Of a DNA stretch of 64,000 nucleotides, positions 46,470 through 56,926 are shown piece after piece. The stretch is from NCBI GenBank assembly GCA_900074885.1, contig FJUW01000001.1, positions 1,054,001 to 1,118,000 of the forward strand, in the 5' to 3' direction. The notes under the pieces are model-generated. The model did not search any database. It saw only the letters and a list, made by a program, of their open reading frames with translations, and was not told the origin of the DNA. Position numbers and translations under genes: made by a program. Origin of the DNA: Rhynchosporium graminicola. Taxonomy: Eukaryota > Ascomycota > Leotiomycetes > Helotiales > Ploettnerulaceae. Numbering within the stretch: position 1 is the stretch's first letter; every line of letters begins with the position of its first letter.

Positions 46470-47868
46470 TTATGACCTTCTCAGCCATGGATCGTTTAGC
46501 AATTCTCTTGCCGTTTTTCGCTTCTCCGGTTCCCATTGCAACATCGACTTGATAAAGTTGAGAAATAACTCTTTATGCTTCCCATTGAGATTCTCCTCCA
46601 CAGCCTCGAGACTACTAGCTGGTAAAAGTGTCAAGCGTTCTGGCTCCTTCTCATCTGGCTCAAGCCATTCGCCATTCCCATCGAACCATTCCGCGGATCT
46701 CCCGCCCCGCTTGATGAGACCCAGTGGTGGTGGTCCGAGAATGGCAATCAGCTCTGTAAGATGAGCACGAGTTGTGTAGCGGCCTCGCTCCGGATCTTGC
46801 CCATTAAAGAGATGTTTACCCTCAAAGATATCCCAGATCTACTGCTAAGTCAATAAAAAAAAATCGTACGAACCTATTTTGCGTGGGGAAAGATCACTTA
46901 CCATGGCGCCAACATTCCAGATATCAGCGCTATAGCTCCATGGGAGATGAAGCATCACTTCTGGACACCTGTAAACATCAGGGTAGGCATCTTCGTCATT
47001 GACTTTTGTTCCATATACCGCATTTCCAAAGTCGCAAAGTACTGGCTCTCCGATAGACTTGGGCATATCTAGAGTCCGGGAAACATATATCTCTCGATCC
47101 ACCGCTTTCTTGCGCGGTGAGGTTGAGCAATCTCGGCCTGCTCAAAAGCAGCAAGAATGGAGGTATCTTCGATGAGATGAAGGACATTATCGGATTTGAT
47201 GTCTAAGTCAAATGTAAGCAGCAGAAATTTATAGGATAAAAGCCACGGGTAAATTAACCTGTGTGGATCAACTTCCGATCCGTGTGAAGATAGTCTAGTG
47301 CTAGTAAAAGGCGTTGGAGGTTTACTCGAAGCAGGTCTTCCGTAAGCCTATCCCGACCACTCCGTTCGAGGAGTGTCCTTATACTGTCCCAGAGTGGTTC
47401 ATGTACTAGGCATGGATGTCTACCACCGCGATTTTTCAACTCAAATGAATCAAGAGCAGTGCGCACGTAGCGGTAGCCAAGTCTGTATTTGTTACCTTGA
47501 CTAATGTGCTTATAAATAGCAATTTCATCGGTATCCTGGCTGTCATGTGTAAATATTTTGACGGCAACGTGGCGATGGGCCCTGTTTGCAAATTAGCCTC
47601 ATCATATGATAGAGGATAGCATTGCGGACTCTAGATCTCGCACAAGCCACACCGTTGATGAAGTTCCAAATCCTAGCTTCCCGACTATTTGATACCGGGA
47701 GGAAAGAACATCCCCAATCCGCGCTGGGTAATATCGATCAATTCCGAAATTTTCCTCCTCAACCTTTTCTGAGGGTTTGATAAGAGGGGATTTCACATTC
47801 AAGTATTGCCGTGGTAGAGAAGGTGCTCGTTTGACAGCACTTCTGGCCCACTTTAGGAGTCCAGCCAT
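46470..47868 (-). pseudogene. SRPK-like serine/threonine protein kinase, one-base frameshift in the catalytic domain
   Basis: Minus-strand exons: 47630-47868, 47259-47581, 46902-47202 and 46470-46838, with introns of 48, 56 and 63 bp. Kinase signatures run in order. The Gly loop LGFGTSSTVWLVRDLE is at about 65-80, the VAVK lysine is near 88 (RHVAVKIF), and LLLALDYLHTDRKLIHT is completed across intron 2 to DIKSDNVLHL (HxDxKxxN). LCDFGNAVYG (DFG), YRCPEVMLHLPWSYSADIWN and IWDIFEGKHLFNGQDPERG follow. This is the SRPK type that phosphorylates SR-repeat proteins. Between EQAEIAQP and SPRKKAVDREIYVSRTLD the frame changes at about 47116-47122, where one base is missing; total exon length (1232) is not a multiple of three. 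With one base restored the protein would be 410 residues. Either a recent pseudogene or a sequence error. Confidence 0.82.
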
Positions 47869-50237
47869 GGGTTAAATATGCTTGATAACCTGGCGGGATG
47901 TTTCAATGCAAATTTGATGGTTTGCAAGAAGAATTCGAGGGGCTGACTCATAAATGACATTTGGAGCGTGGTGGGCGCACAGCACTGTACGGAGGACTAC
48001 TGCATGAACTGGCATAAATTGCGCGCCACGAAGCCGTGCAAGCGCGTGTTCACCAATTCACCAAGCAGGAAGACAAAAACGCAGGGAGAAGAGGTCTTGC
48101 TAAGAGTGACGCGAGGAGAGTGGAACTAGAACAGATGATATGTCTAATCGTTGACGTCGCAGTGCACGGCTCCTTGGTGCGCATTTTATAGAAACATATG
48201 CGGTAGTGTAACGTTTTGGCGAGGTAAACCCTTTACCACTAACGACGTCCCCGCTTAAAGAGCTAGTAAAGTTTACGATCATAGCAATGTTGAATTTGCT
48301 TTCCAGCCTCCTGCCCTTTCTCCAATTGCAGTACTCTTTACTACGTACGAAAGGTACGAAAGTGCATGCGATTGACGCTCGAGTGGGACACCTGCAAGAA
48401 CTTTCCACAAATATCGAGATTTCTAGGATATTAGGTCTGCTTCGCACACTCTTACTAAGTATACTCACGAGTTTTCAGCCCTATGAATAATCGCGTATAT
48501 AATCGGCAGTTAGTTATCGAATTTACCTCGATCTCGTGCGGTTGGCCTCTTCGTCTTGAGCTTCCTAAACGATTCAGAGATGCTCAACGCTTACTGTATC
48601 GTTTACTCGGTTAAGGTAATCGTTGGTTCCGGCTCCTTAGGTACTTTCGTACCTGAGTATCTTCAGAGAGTCGGTGTATCTGAGATATTCAAGTAAAGTC
48701 GATGTCTAAAGTACGTTACACCGGGAAGCTTGGCTACAGTCTTAATCAAACACTCTAAAATCCTCTTCGCAATCGTTCCTAATAACCGAGCGGTAAGTGT
48801 GATTCCTACAGCGCACTATGGGACGCTGTGTGTACTCTTGGAAGCGGCGACTAAGACGCGACTAAGTCACGAAAGCCTCGACCACCCTATCTATCTATCA
48901 AAGTAGCAAGAAAGAAACTAAAAATGCCACTCCTAGAGCCAGGATGCTTCCCACCGCTTTTCAGTTGCCAAAGTAGAAGATCACAAAGCATTTCTCTTCG
49001 TATGTTTACTTCATCAATATTCAGCTTCCTCTTCACCCCGCTGTTTAAGAAAGCTCCAGGTGAAAGCACGTGGGAAACGCGGCTGCATGGACAGAAGTAG
49101 GCAGAGGCGAAACTAATTTTACTTAGGTGTAGAATACCTGGGGCTGTGTTATTTCTACGTGCGTAGAGCTGAGACCGCGCTTAACACGCTATAGGAGAAC
49201 ACGTAACTTGGTCTCTATGGAGGTGCGGAAGATATATGTGATGAGTTCAGGCTCATGCTTTCTTTCTGCCACACAATTTGGAGAAACAGAGCCGGGCGGT
49301 GAGCCTGCAGAAATAAACATCTGGCACCGCACCGTTATGCTACTCCAAAATAAGTGGGCAGAAAGAGAGTAGTGAGCCTTCCCTTGTGCCTCCATACTTC
49401 CTTCCGTACCTTCATTCTCTGTGTCAGACTACTGGATAAGTAAAACAGATATATCCTTACACTGGAGTGGTGCTTCCAGTCCATTCTCCTCCACATTTAC
49501 TTCGTACAGGCTCCCTTAAATGTAGATTCGGCGTCCGTGCGCACTCTATCATCAAGAAAGCTACACAATTCAGCCTTGAAGAGGACTATTTCAAACTTGA
49601 TATACGCCTTTCGACTAGAACATTACATATATGCTAATCTTCAGCTTTCTAATCAATGTAATAACTATTGCAGGACGTTATTTTTCATGAGTGTGTATAA
49701 GGATGTCAATTTTACGTTTTTTAGGTCAAGTATGAATTAGATACCTCCTGTTCACACGATTGGGCAAATGCCCTTAAGGAGGCTTAAGAAGCGAGGCTCG
49801 TGCTGGGGAGATGGGGTAAAGGTTTAGTTGTATTTGTGCTGAATACGATTATATAATCCATATCTCCACCGAGGTTCGGAACTGCCGACATACAGAAGTA
49901 GATCACTTACTTGTCAAAAAAAATAGGGTGATAAAGCAGCCACGAGAAAGAGTGATCCACCTCAGAAGGTTAGAGCAAAAGGGTGTGGTATGGAACGTAC
50001 GGCTTTCGTACCGACGACGCGTAGTAATACGTAATTATCGAGATCGTCCAAGGTTGATAACGCCTGGAGCACACCTGGTGGTAGGGTAGCAAACCCTAAT
50101 CCTCTCTGTAATAGGGAGGGAGCTTCAGCAAGAGCCAAACCAAGACCCAATCGTTCGATGAGAATCCATCTAAAAGTTGGCGAGAGACTGCTAGAACCAC
50201 TCCACGGGGTAGGGGCTTATTTACCCGAAATACCAAG
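47869..50237. other. Degenerate repeat-rich region
   Basis: No intact gene. Repeated words such as TACGAAAG and TTACTTCGTACAGG (about 49498) recur here and in the elements to the right. The stretch 49498-49745 resembles 50691-50745 (both contain TTAGGTCAA or TTCAGGTCAA before a TAGATAC word) and is probably a second, more decayed mariner-related copy. Confidence 0.45.
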
Positions 50238-50355
50238 TACGGAAGGGTATTCCAGGTGGGTCTCGTCCAGCATTATATATATCTATACAGGAAATTTGTG
50301 GGGCAAATCCGCATCTTCGACACCACGGTGGACGAGACCTGTAGCCCCTTCCGTA
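50238..50355. mobile_element. Short inverted-repeat (MITE-like) element, about 118 bp
   Basis: The left end has TACGGAAGGG, then GGTGGGTCTCGTCCA. The right end has TGGACGAGACC, then CCCCTTCCGTA, an imperfect reverse complement. The outer TA could be the target dinucleotide. The same end motif recurs at 50363-50400, 50646-50675, 51271-51303 and, inverted, at 51484-51517. Confidence 0.55.
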
Positions 50356-50362
50356 CGAAAGA

Positions 50363-50400
50363 TACGAAAGTAAAGGGGGCTGACAGTGGGTCACGTCCAC
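50363..50400. repeat. Isolated end of the same MITE-like family
   Basis: TACGAAAG, AAAGGGGGCTGACAGTGGGT and CACGTCCAC match the ends of the element at 51271-51517. No clear partner end was found nearby. Confidence 0.5.
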
Positions 50401-50645
50401 CGTTGTAAGGCAGCATGGTTATCACATGAAGTGCTGTATAGTAAACACCTTTTCCCACCTTTTGTGGGGTCATCCGAACGCCTTGTAGGTAGCCCCTAGA
50501 GCAAAATGTTCAGGCAGTACCTTTAGCGCACTACGCCCTGAAGCACTCCCTGGAGTAACAGCGTCTTCCAGAATCTACTCTTTTGATTGGCTACAATCCC
50601 TATCTCGGCTAATCTGGAGCTTACAGCACTCCATGGGATACTCAG

Positions 50646-50675
50646 TACGGAAGGGGTGGACAGTGGGTCTTGCCC
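50646..50675. repeat. Isolated end of the same MITE-like family
   Basis: TACGGAAGGGGTGGACAGTG, then GGTCTTGCCC, matches the family end motif. It sits just left of the mariner relic. Confidence 0.5.
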
Positions 50676-50690
50676 CCCTTTATCAAGAAT

Positions 50691-51149
50691 TACTTCGTAC
50701 AGGGCCTAAATATTGTTCTTTTCAGGTCAATGCACACTAGATACTTGGCAATGCTGCTTTTATAATAATACCTAGTATTTTATATAGCCACTTTCAGCTA
50801 GAATTACTACAATATATCTATCATCTATTCCTCGTATAAGCTCTTGAATTATAGTATATATTATTGATTCCTAGGCCTTTTAAACAGCCTCTCGAAGGCG
50901 TCTATACGACCTGTAGACTACTGAAGAGCGCTCTTTAAGGTAGTCTTTCATAAGGTCTCATAGAGTCTCGATTAGGTTCAAATATAATAACTCCTCCATA
51001 ATGAATTGAGGTTCCCTGTGTACAAATTTCTACAGTAGGGCAGCGTAGGAGGCATGAAATAGTCATTGGCCAGAATGCCTATCAGGGGGGAAACCTTCTA
51101 GAGAGTGCACTGACACCGAATGTACGTTATTTAGAGCCTGTACGAAGTA
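50691..51149 (-). mobile_element. Tc1/mariner-type transposon relic
   Basis: The ends are inverted: TACTTCGTACAGG at 50691 and CCTGTACGAAGTA ending at 51149, both starting or ending with TA, the mariner target. On the minus strand at about 50870-51015 one frame reads EELLYLNLIETL, stop, DLMKDYLKERSSVVYRSYRR, LREAV, stop, KA, stop, ESI. This matches the conserved C-terminal block of Tc1/mariner transposases (LNPIEnLW...LK...R..yrrLReav..AWe.I). The stops fall where Trp, Gln and Trp are expected (TGG to TGA, CAA/CAG to TAA, TGG to TAG), as RIP would produce. At 459 bp it is internally deleted. Confidence 0.75.
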
Positions 51150-51270
51150 TAGCTACCAAGTACAACTATACTTACAATCAACTACCAAGAATTCGAGTTT
51201 TTTCTCCATAAATCTTAAAGAAATACATACAGCATGGAGGGGTCCGAGACCCACTCTCCACTCTCTTCGA

Positions 51271-51517
51271 ACGAAAGGGGGTTGAAGGTGGGTCTCGTCC
51301 AGCACTATGTCTTTATGGGAAAACTATGGGGTCACCTCGCGAATTCGACGCTGCTTATTGGGAATCATTCCCTTGTGATTTTCAATGATGGACGAGACTA
51401 CCCCTTTCAGTATTTCCAATCAGCAATCTACATTTCCAGAAGTCTCTCTGTGAACTTCCTCAATTGTTAAGCCAGCAGACAAGGCTGGACGAAACCAGCT
51501 GTCAGCCCCCTTTCGTA
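51271..51517. mobile_element. Inverted-repeat (MITE-like) element, about 247 bp
   Basis: Left end ACGAAAGGGGGTTGAAGGTG then GGTCTCGTCCAGC; right end GCTGGACGAAACCAGCTGTC then AGCCCCCTTTCGTA. These are imperfect reverse complements of about 33 bases. An internal inverted copy of the GGACGAGAC word lies near 51388. No coding capacity. Confidence 0.6.
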
Positions 51518-51694
51518 CCTATCGTACTCCGTGCTTTAATATCAAGGGTTACTCGTGGTATGGATAAGTATAAGTACTTCGTAATCTGACCATCGACGTC
51601 TGTGCGCAGTACTAGAATATTCCACTTTACGAGAGGAACTAACCAATGAACAAATCGGGGGTTTTCAAACTCTTCTATAATAAGTAGAATCTAG

Positions 51695-52660
51695 CCGATT
51701 GTTTCCAATGCATCCCCTTTTCTGAAACATCACTTTGCATACTTAGTACATCCCTTACCTAAGTTCGTGGCTGCTTTATGGCGTGCCATGTATACAGTAC
51801 GTGGGAATAGTATTTTGACTATATTCTGGAAAATTGAGATTATATCTAAACTAATGGGAAGTCAGAGAATTTGATAGAGATTGAGACTGAATATAAGAAG
51901 AGTGAGCTTGATCGTGATAACGATATATAAACAAGTAGATAACTATCAAACTGGTCTCTAAGCAGGGCATGTTTTACTTGGTATTCCTCTGATTGTGACT
52001 AATTCTTCCATAACGACTACTTCGTGCAAGGGGAAAAGATCAAATATCATTCGTCCATGCTCAGAGACCCAGATTTTACCGAAATTAGAATAAAACGGCT
52101 AAACCGAATCAGCTGATCTGTTGGAATTCCCTGTGAAGTAGAAACTTCTGTTATCACGCACGGATGCCAAATCTTTGATCGTTCCCCCAAGTACCATAGT
52201 ATACGAGTAAGCAGGAGGTTCTGCTAGCTCCATTAAACTAATTTCCAATCTCCTTTCTGTTCTTCTGATTCGGACCTGCTCTACTCGACCCGGTAAAGGC
52301 GCCTTACAATCTTAATCTGTCTAATCAGTCATGATATTGCCTTGTTTGATAGAGGTCGAGCTTTCTTGCGAAGCAATAAGCATTGGCTCGTTATTAAGCT
52401 GATCAAGGATGTGGAAACCTAGGTCTGCGAAGGGGTCGTTACCTGCTAGCAGAGCGTCGAGTTGCTCAACAGAGAAGGTTGTATCTGACATAGTTAAGAG
52501 GTAGTTCTAGCTTCGGCTTGGATATTTAATTGTTAGGAATGATGCTGATAGTGTAATGCTACAGGTTTATATCGTACAGCACAAAGCAGCCACGTACTTA
52601 GGTGAGGGATGTATGCAAAATAATGTTTCAGAAAAGGGGATGTATGGGAAACAATTGGCC
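51695..52660 (-). mobile_element. TIR element of about 966 bp carrying a decayed ORF
   Basis: 51695-51790 is an imperfect reverse complement of 52570-52660. It shares CATCCCCTTTTCTGAAACAT, TTTGCATAC, CATCCC..ACCTAAG and CGTGGCTGCTTT. The arms are about 90-100 bases with a 6-base gap in one copy. A minus-strand ORF with stops fills the interior, starting about 80 bases inside the right arm. No target duplication could be fixed by eye because the ends are diverged. Confidence 0.75.
51958..52491 (-). pseudogene. Unknown ORF inside the TIR element, three internal stops
   Basis: The ATG at 52491 (minus) opens MSDTTFSVEQLDALLAGNDP and continues FADLGFHILDQLNNEPMLIA. In the same frame there are stops at 52321 (TAG), 52312 (TAA) and 52099 (TAG) before the final TAG at 51958, with no frameshift in 178 codons. 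Segments between the stops are coding-like: VEQVRIRRTERRLEISLMEL, AEPPAYSYTMVLGGTIKDLA, SVRDNRSFYFTGNSNRSADS and FGKIWVSEHGRMIFDLFPLH. All three internal stops could derive from CAA/CAG by C-to-T change. No DDE or other known transposase motif was recognised; it may be a cargo or accessory protein. Confidence 0.6.
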
Positions 52661-53221
52661 TCAGAATCTGGGTGGGTTACCTAGCACGGACAGGAATAGT
52701 AAGGTTTTTCCACCTTGTACGTACGAAGTACTCCGTGGCTGAATAGATTTTCCAGTCTTTGGGATGATCGTGGGCTAAGAAATGTCTTAGTTGTAGCCCA
52801 CTGTACAGTGAAAAGACATATCTAACATATTTACTTGTATGAGCTTTTCGTATTGAGACCTCAGACTTCAATCATAAGTTGGATTAACTACCCCGTCACC
52901 CACGTTAAACGTCAAAATTCGCGCTGTTATACTCGACCAAGGGTGCAGAATTAACCTTTGAACTGGGGAGAAGAGGGGATATAAGCGACCACATGAAAGC
53001 ATCGTTTTCTTAAAGTGTAAACACACGATATCCAATCAAATGATATCAGCTAGACTGTATTGATTCGCATACACGCATCCTTAAGTGGTAAGTAGATATA
53101 CTTGTAAGCTCTCTGCAAGACTCCTAAACCAGATCACTCTTCATGTCACAAACACACTCTCTTCTCAGACACACCTATTCCCACAGTCACACTCGCCTCT
53201 ATCAGATCCATCCTCTCAATC

Positions 53222-53578
53222 ATGAAATTCATCCTCCTCTCCGCTCTACTAATTCCTGGCGCCCTCTCACGCCGTTGTAGTTGTGTACGGTAAGGCCCCT
53301 TTCACCTCATAGAAAAAGTTCCGTCACTCATCAAATATAGAATTATGGAGAACGATATTGCGGTCACCTCCAGGATGCCCTTCGGCGATGGTATAACCAC
53401 GGTGACTTCTCCAGCCACAAACAAACAAGGGCAGCGTGTAGGCTACTGTGCCATTGGATACAACCGGAGCAAGAACGGGAAGAGATTGGCTTGCGCTGAT
53501 TGGTATATGGTTACAAATGCTACTGGCAAGGTTTGCGATGGAAAGGTGGGGCCCGTTTCATGTTACACAATTGTCTAA
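53222..53578 (+). CDS. Small cysteine-rich secreted protein
   Basis: Two exons, 53222-53289 and 53341-53578, giving 101 residues. The 51-bp intron has GTAAGG and a TATAG acceptor. A signal peptide (MKFILLSALLIPGALS) precedes RRCSCVRIMENDIAVTSRMP. The mature part has six cysteines (CSC, YCAIG, ACADW, VCDGK, SCYT), which would allow three disulfides, and one N-x-T site. There is a CT/CA-rich leader directly before the ATG. Size, signal peptide and cysteine number fit a candidate effector or other apoplastic small protein. It lies at the edge of the repeat island at 48-52.7 kb. No family recognised. Confidence 0.72.
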
Positions 53579-56500
53579 GATGTGTGAGAATGGATATTCG
53601 AAATTGTACCGCAGCGGGTCAGGCTATGAGCTGGGTAGAGAAGAAGAGTGGGCTATTAGCGACATGGGACGAGATTTTGGGGTTTTGGATTTGTTCACCT
53701 GCCTGCTCAAAAATCCCGTTGGTTATTTTCCTCGAAAGCAAGATAATCCTCGTATGAATTGGGCAGAGGAATCAGAGAGTATACCTATCTTCTGTATCTC
53801 AACAAGCATCTATCTTGACTCTGGGAGTGTTCACTGAGGCAGCTCCTTAGGTTCCTAACCTCTGCCACATTTGCGCTTAGAAAGCAGAAACATCGATCGG
53901 TTCCACTTGTGATCAAGGGCTTTTATGTAAGAGTCTTTTGGCGGTGTAAGTGACAGTCTCCCGATTTCTCACAGGTAGGCTGAGGACTGGTAATACATTA
54001 AATCCCCGAAATGATCACTCTAATCCTCTTCAAATGTTGATCGGGATCTGATTTCGAGCTTTAGTGGCTGCCTGAAAAGAATTCTTGACTTACCCTACGG
54101 CCTATCCAGATGAAGATAAAATTGGCGCTTTTGAGCCACTCCATGTCGTCAGAAGCGGTGCGATCGTTGTAGCTGGGTCTTCTCTTCTAGCTCAAGCTCC
54201 TAGGATGAGTCGAACTATCAGATTTGGTATGCCGCCGAGTCACTTGCTGCATAGTAAGCTCTTTTGAAGTTCCAGCGTGAGTGTACCTGCCAAAGTACCT
54301 GCAGAGCGCATGCAGCTCCGTCCTTCTTTGTTTTGGAGCTTTATCTGAACTATATGTTATATATCTCGGGATCTGTTGCAATCTTATCACTTGGTAGCAA
54401 AAGGGTCGAATGGCGGCAATTTTTTCATAGAAAGCTCTAAGTGTCTAGTCTGTCGAGATAGTATGGTGAGCATCTTACCTCAATTCCAATGATCTCCAGA
54501 GTCCCGACCATTTACTTCGTTTTGGTTCCAAATTTTCTCTTACTTAAGATGAGAATCTTGGAACATGTCCGTTCTTCTACACGAGAAGTCAACATGAGGC
54601 TAGCCAATCTACTTCCTCTCCTCGTTCTCGTACGTTTTGCGCGAACAACAGCGAGAAGCTTTCGGTGTTGCACCAAAGAAAGTGAGCTACACGGTTCGAA
54701 CGGGCAAAGAGCACTCTACTTGCAACAAGATAGACCTGCTTGTTCTTATGATCTGTACGGCAAGTCATCATTCTACCTCAGACCCGATAGGAATGTGTTC
54801 GGGGTGCATCGCTTCCCTTATTGATAGTGGCTGCGAATCGCTTGTGTTAAAAAACAATCCGAAATTTTTGAAAACGTTCGCGACCATCTCGCCTGAGACT
54901 AGACGCCTGAGAACGTCGCTAAAGATTCCGGATTCTATCGAGGGGCGTCTTTTGAGTATTGAAGTTTGCTACGCCCATCCGCTTGGTTGAGAAAGGAACG
55001 CTGACAATGTGAATGAGACTCTCTGAAGCAGCTTTGGCCGTCTCTAGGCTTTTCAATAATCATTAATTGAAATCGTAGCATTTTTTGGGTCTTGGTTCAT
55101 TCTCCGGTACTAACGATGTCTGCAGATAATATCCGCATCTAACAAAGCGTTGGATGCTCAACTATAGATGAAAACTCTTCAATAGCTATACTAAATCATG
55201 TTTTAATTTAGGCTTGATATGACCTGGCTCACAACAGCACCATTCCCAAACTACCGGCTTCCATCACTCGAAATACTCGTCCTAACAGAAATAATACGCA
55301 CGGCAGCGTACGTCGCTGTCGACGCCAAAGTCTCATCATTCGACATCCGTCATACGGTTAGCAAAATCGAGGCAAAGAATGTAATAGCAACCGGCAGAGT
55401 TATCAGGTATTTCTGCTGAGACGTTTCATGAACTATGAGAATTATCGGAACAACAAGAAATGCTTTTCTAGTGAAAGCGATCATGTAGTGAATGGGTTTA
55501 TTTATAAGCCCGGAGATCTGTTTTGGAGGTTTGCCATCGCTGTACTTTTTCTCAAATTTTAAACGTTGTTCGTATGAATAAGAAAGTTGTGAGGGCAAGA
55601 TACCCATCGCACCTGCTCGAAAGGTCCAGTTTCTTGTCTGCGTCTTTAAATTATGGATAATGCGAGTGGGATGGATCATTGAACTTACTTAGGTACTGGA
55701 AAAACGTTGTAGAAGATGTTTCTTTCACGTAGTTCGCCTTTCTTAGCACCCTTTTTTCTCTTGAGATACTGATGGTTTCCGTACTGCAGTTACTATATGT
55801 CATTATAGCTCTTGAAATTTGGAATGTGAGCGAGATCACGTTGAATAATGTTCAAAGTTGCTTTCTAGCTGTGTCAATCCCTCTGATTAGTTGATTCCTG
55901 CTCGTCGGAAGCTACTTTTCATCCGAAATGAGATTTGCTTCCTGGTAGATTATGTTGATTCGCTGCAAGAATCCGACCCGTAGGAAGTGGAATTAATTCT
56001 TCCTCGCTTTCAAAAGATCTTGATACATAATCGACAAAGTTCCTGTCACGACTGTCCGAAACTGTCACCACGAGATCTGTCGACCCAATCAGTAGCAGCA
56101 GAGAAAAGAAAAACCTTAGAATCAATAGTCTGGTTGCCTTCTGTTGCACTCAGGTACTGGCATGATCGCTGGGAATTGAAGAAGTTGTGCAAATGTTTTC
56201 CCAACATCATATCAAATCGTGCGCGACTACAAAGAAGAGCCAACTAAGGCGGAATGGAAAGACAAAAGAAGAGGCTGAAACAGTATGCAAGCTGACTCCA
56301 ATGAGCGACGATGAAAGAGACTCGCCTTAGCAGGTCAATTGTAATAGAGAAGAGAGGAGAGCATCTAGGCCCAGGCTAGCGGCTGCAGAATTATGTCGTT
56401 ACAGGTTTGAAAAGATGACCTCATAACGATAATTTGATACGGAAATGTGATGGTTACTGAAAATGGAAGTCAAAGTGGGAGGCATTTCGGGGAATCTACA

Positions 56501-56926
56501 GAAGTTTTAGTTAGGTCATTTCCTGGGATTTGGAGTTAGAACCCATCTTAGGGTCTTGCTAACTACATGTGCTTAATTAAAAACACTCGATTTACTTATT
56601 CAAGGCCGAATATACTACTGGCAAAACAAAGACGAAATCATGGTTTCCTACGACTGTACATGTGTGTTTATGAGTGCAAAGCAGATCAGTCCTGCCCTAC
56701 GTTATTAATTGGGCAGGGTCACTCATGATTATGAGTTGCTAATTCTCTGGATGGGTAGAATCTAGGAGCACATTTTTGGCGAGGCCATGTAGGTATATAA
56801 AAGACAATGACTTGTAAAGTATTGAAAGGCTCTTGGACAAATGAGGAGCGGGTTGACAATGGCCGTCCCAATTCTCGAGATGTTTTCCGTCAACATGCTA
56901 GCACGTGCAGACTAAGATTCACCTTC
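53579..56926. other. 3.3-kb region without a confident gene
   Basis: A possible short secreted open frame begins at 54595 (MRLANLLPLLVLVRFA), but the coding-like downstream sequence (54637-54990) is in another frame and no convincing splice joins them. Nothing else is supported. Confidence 0.45.

Noticed and set aside
54595..54990. Possible small secreted protein beginning MRLANLLPLLVLVRFA
   Set aside because: The signal-like start and the longer downstream coding-like sequence are in different frames, and no splice pair with fungal consensus joins them.
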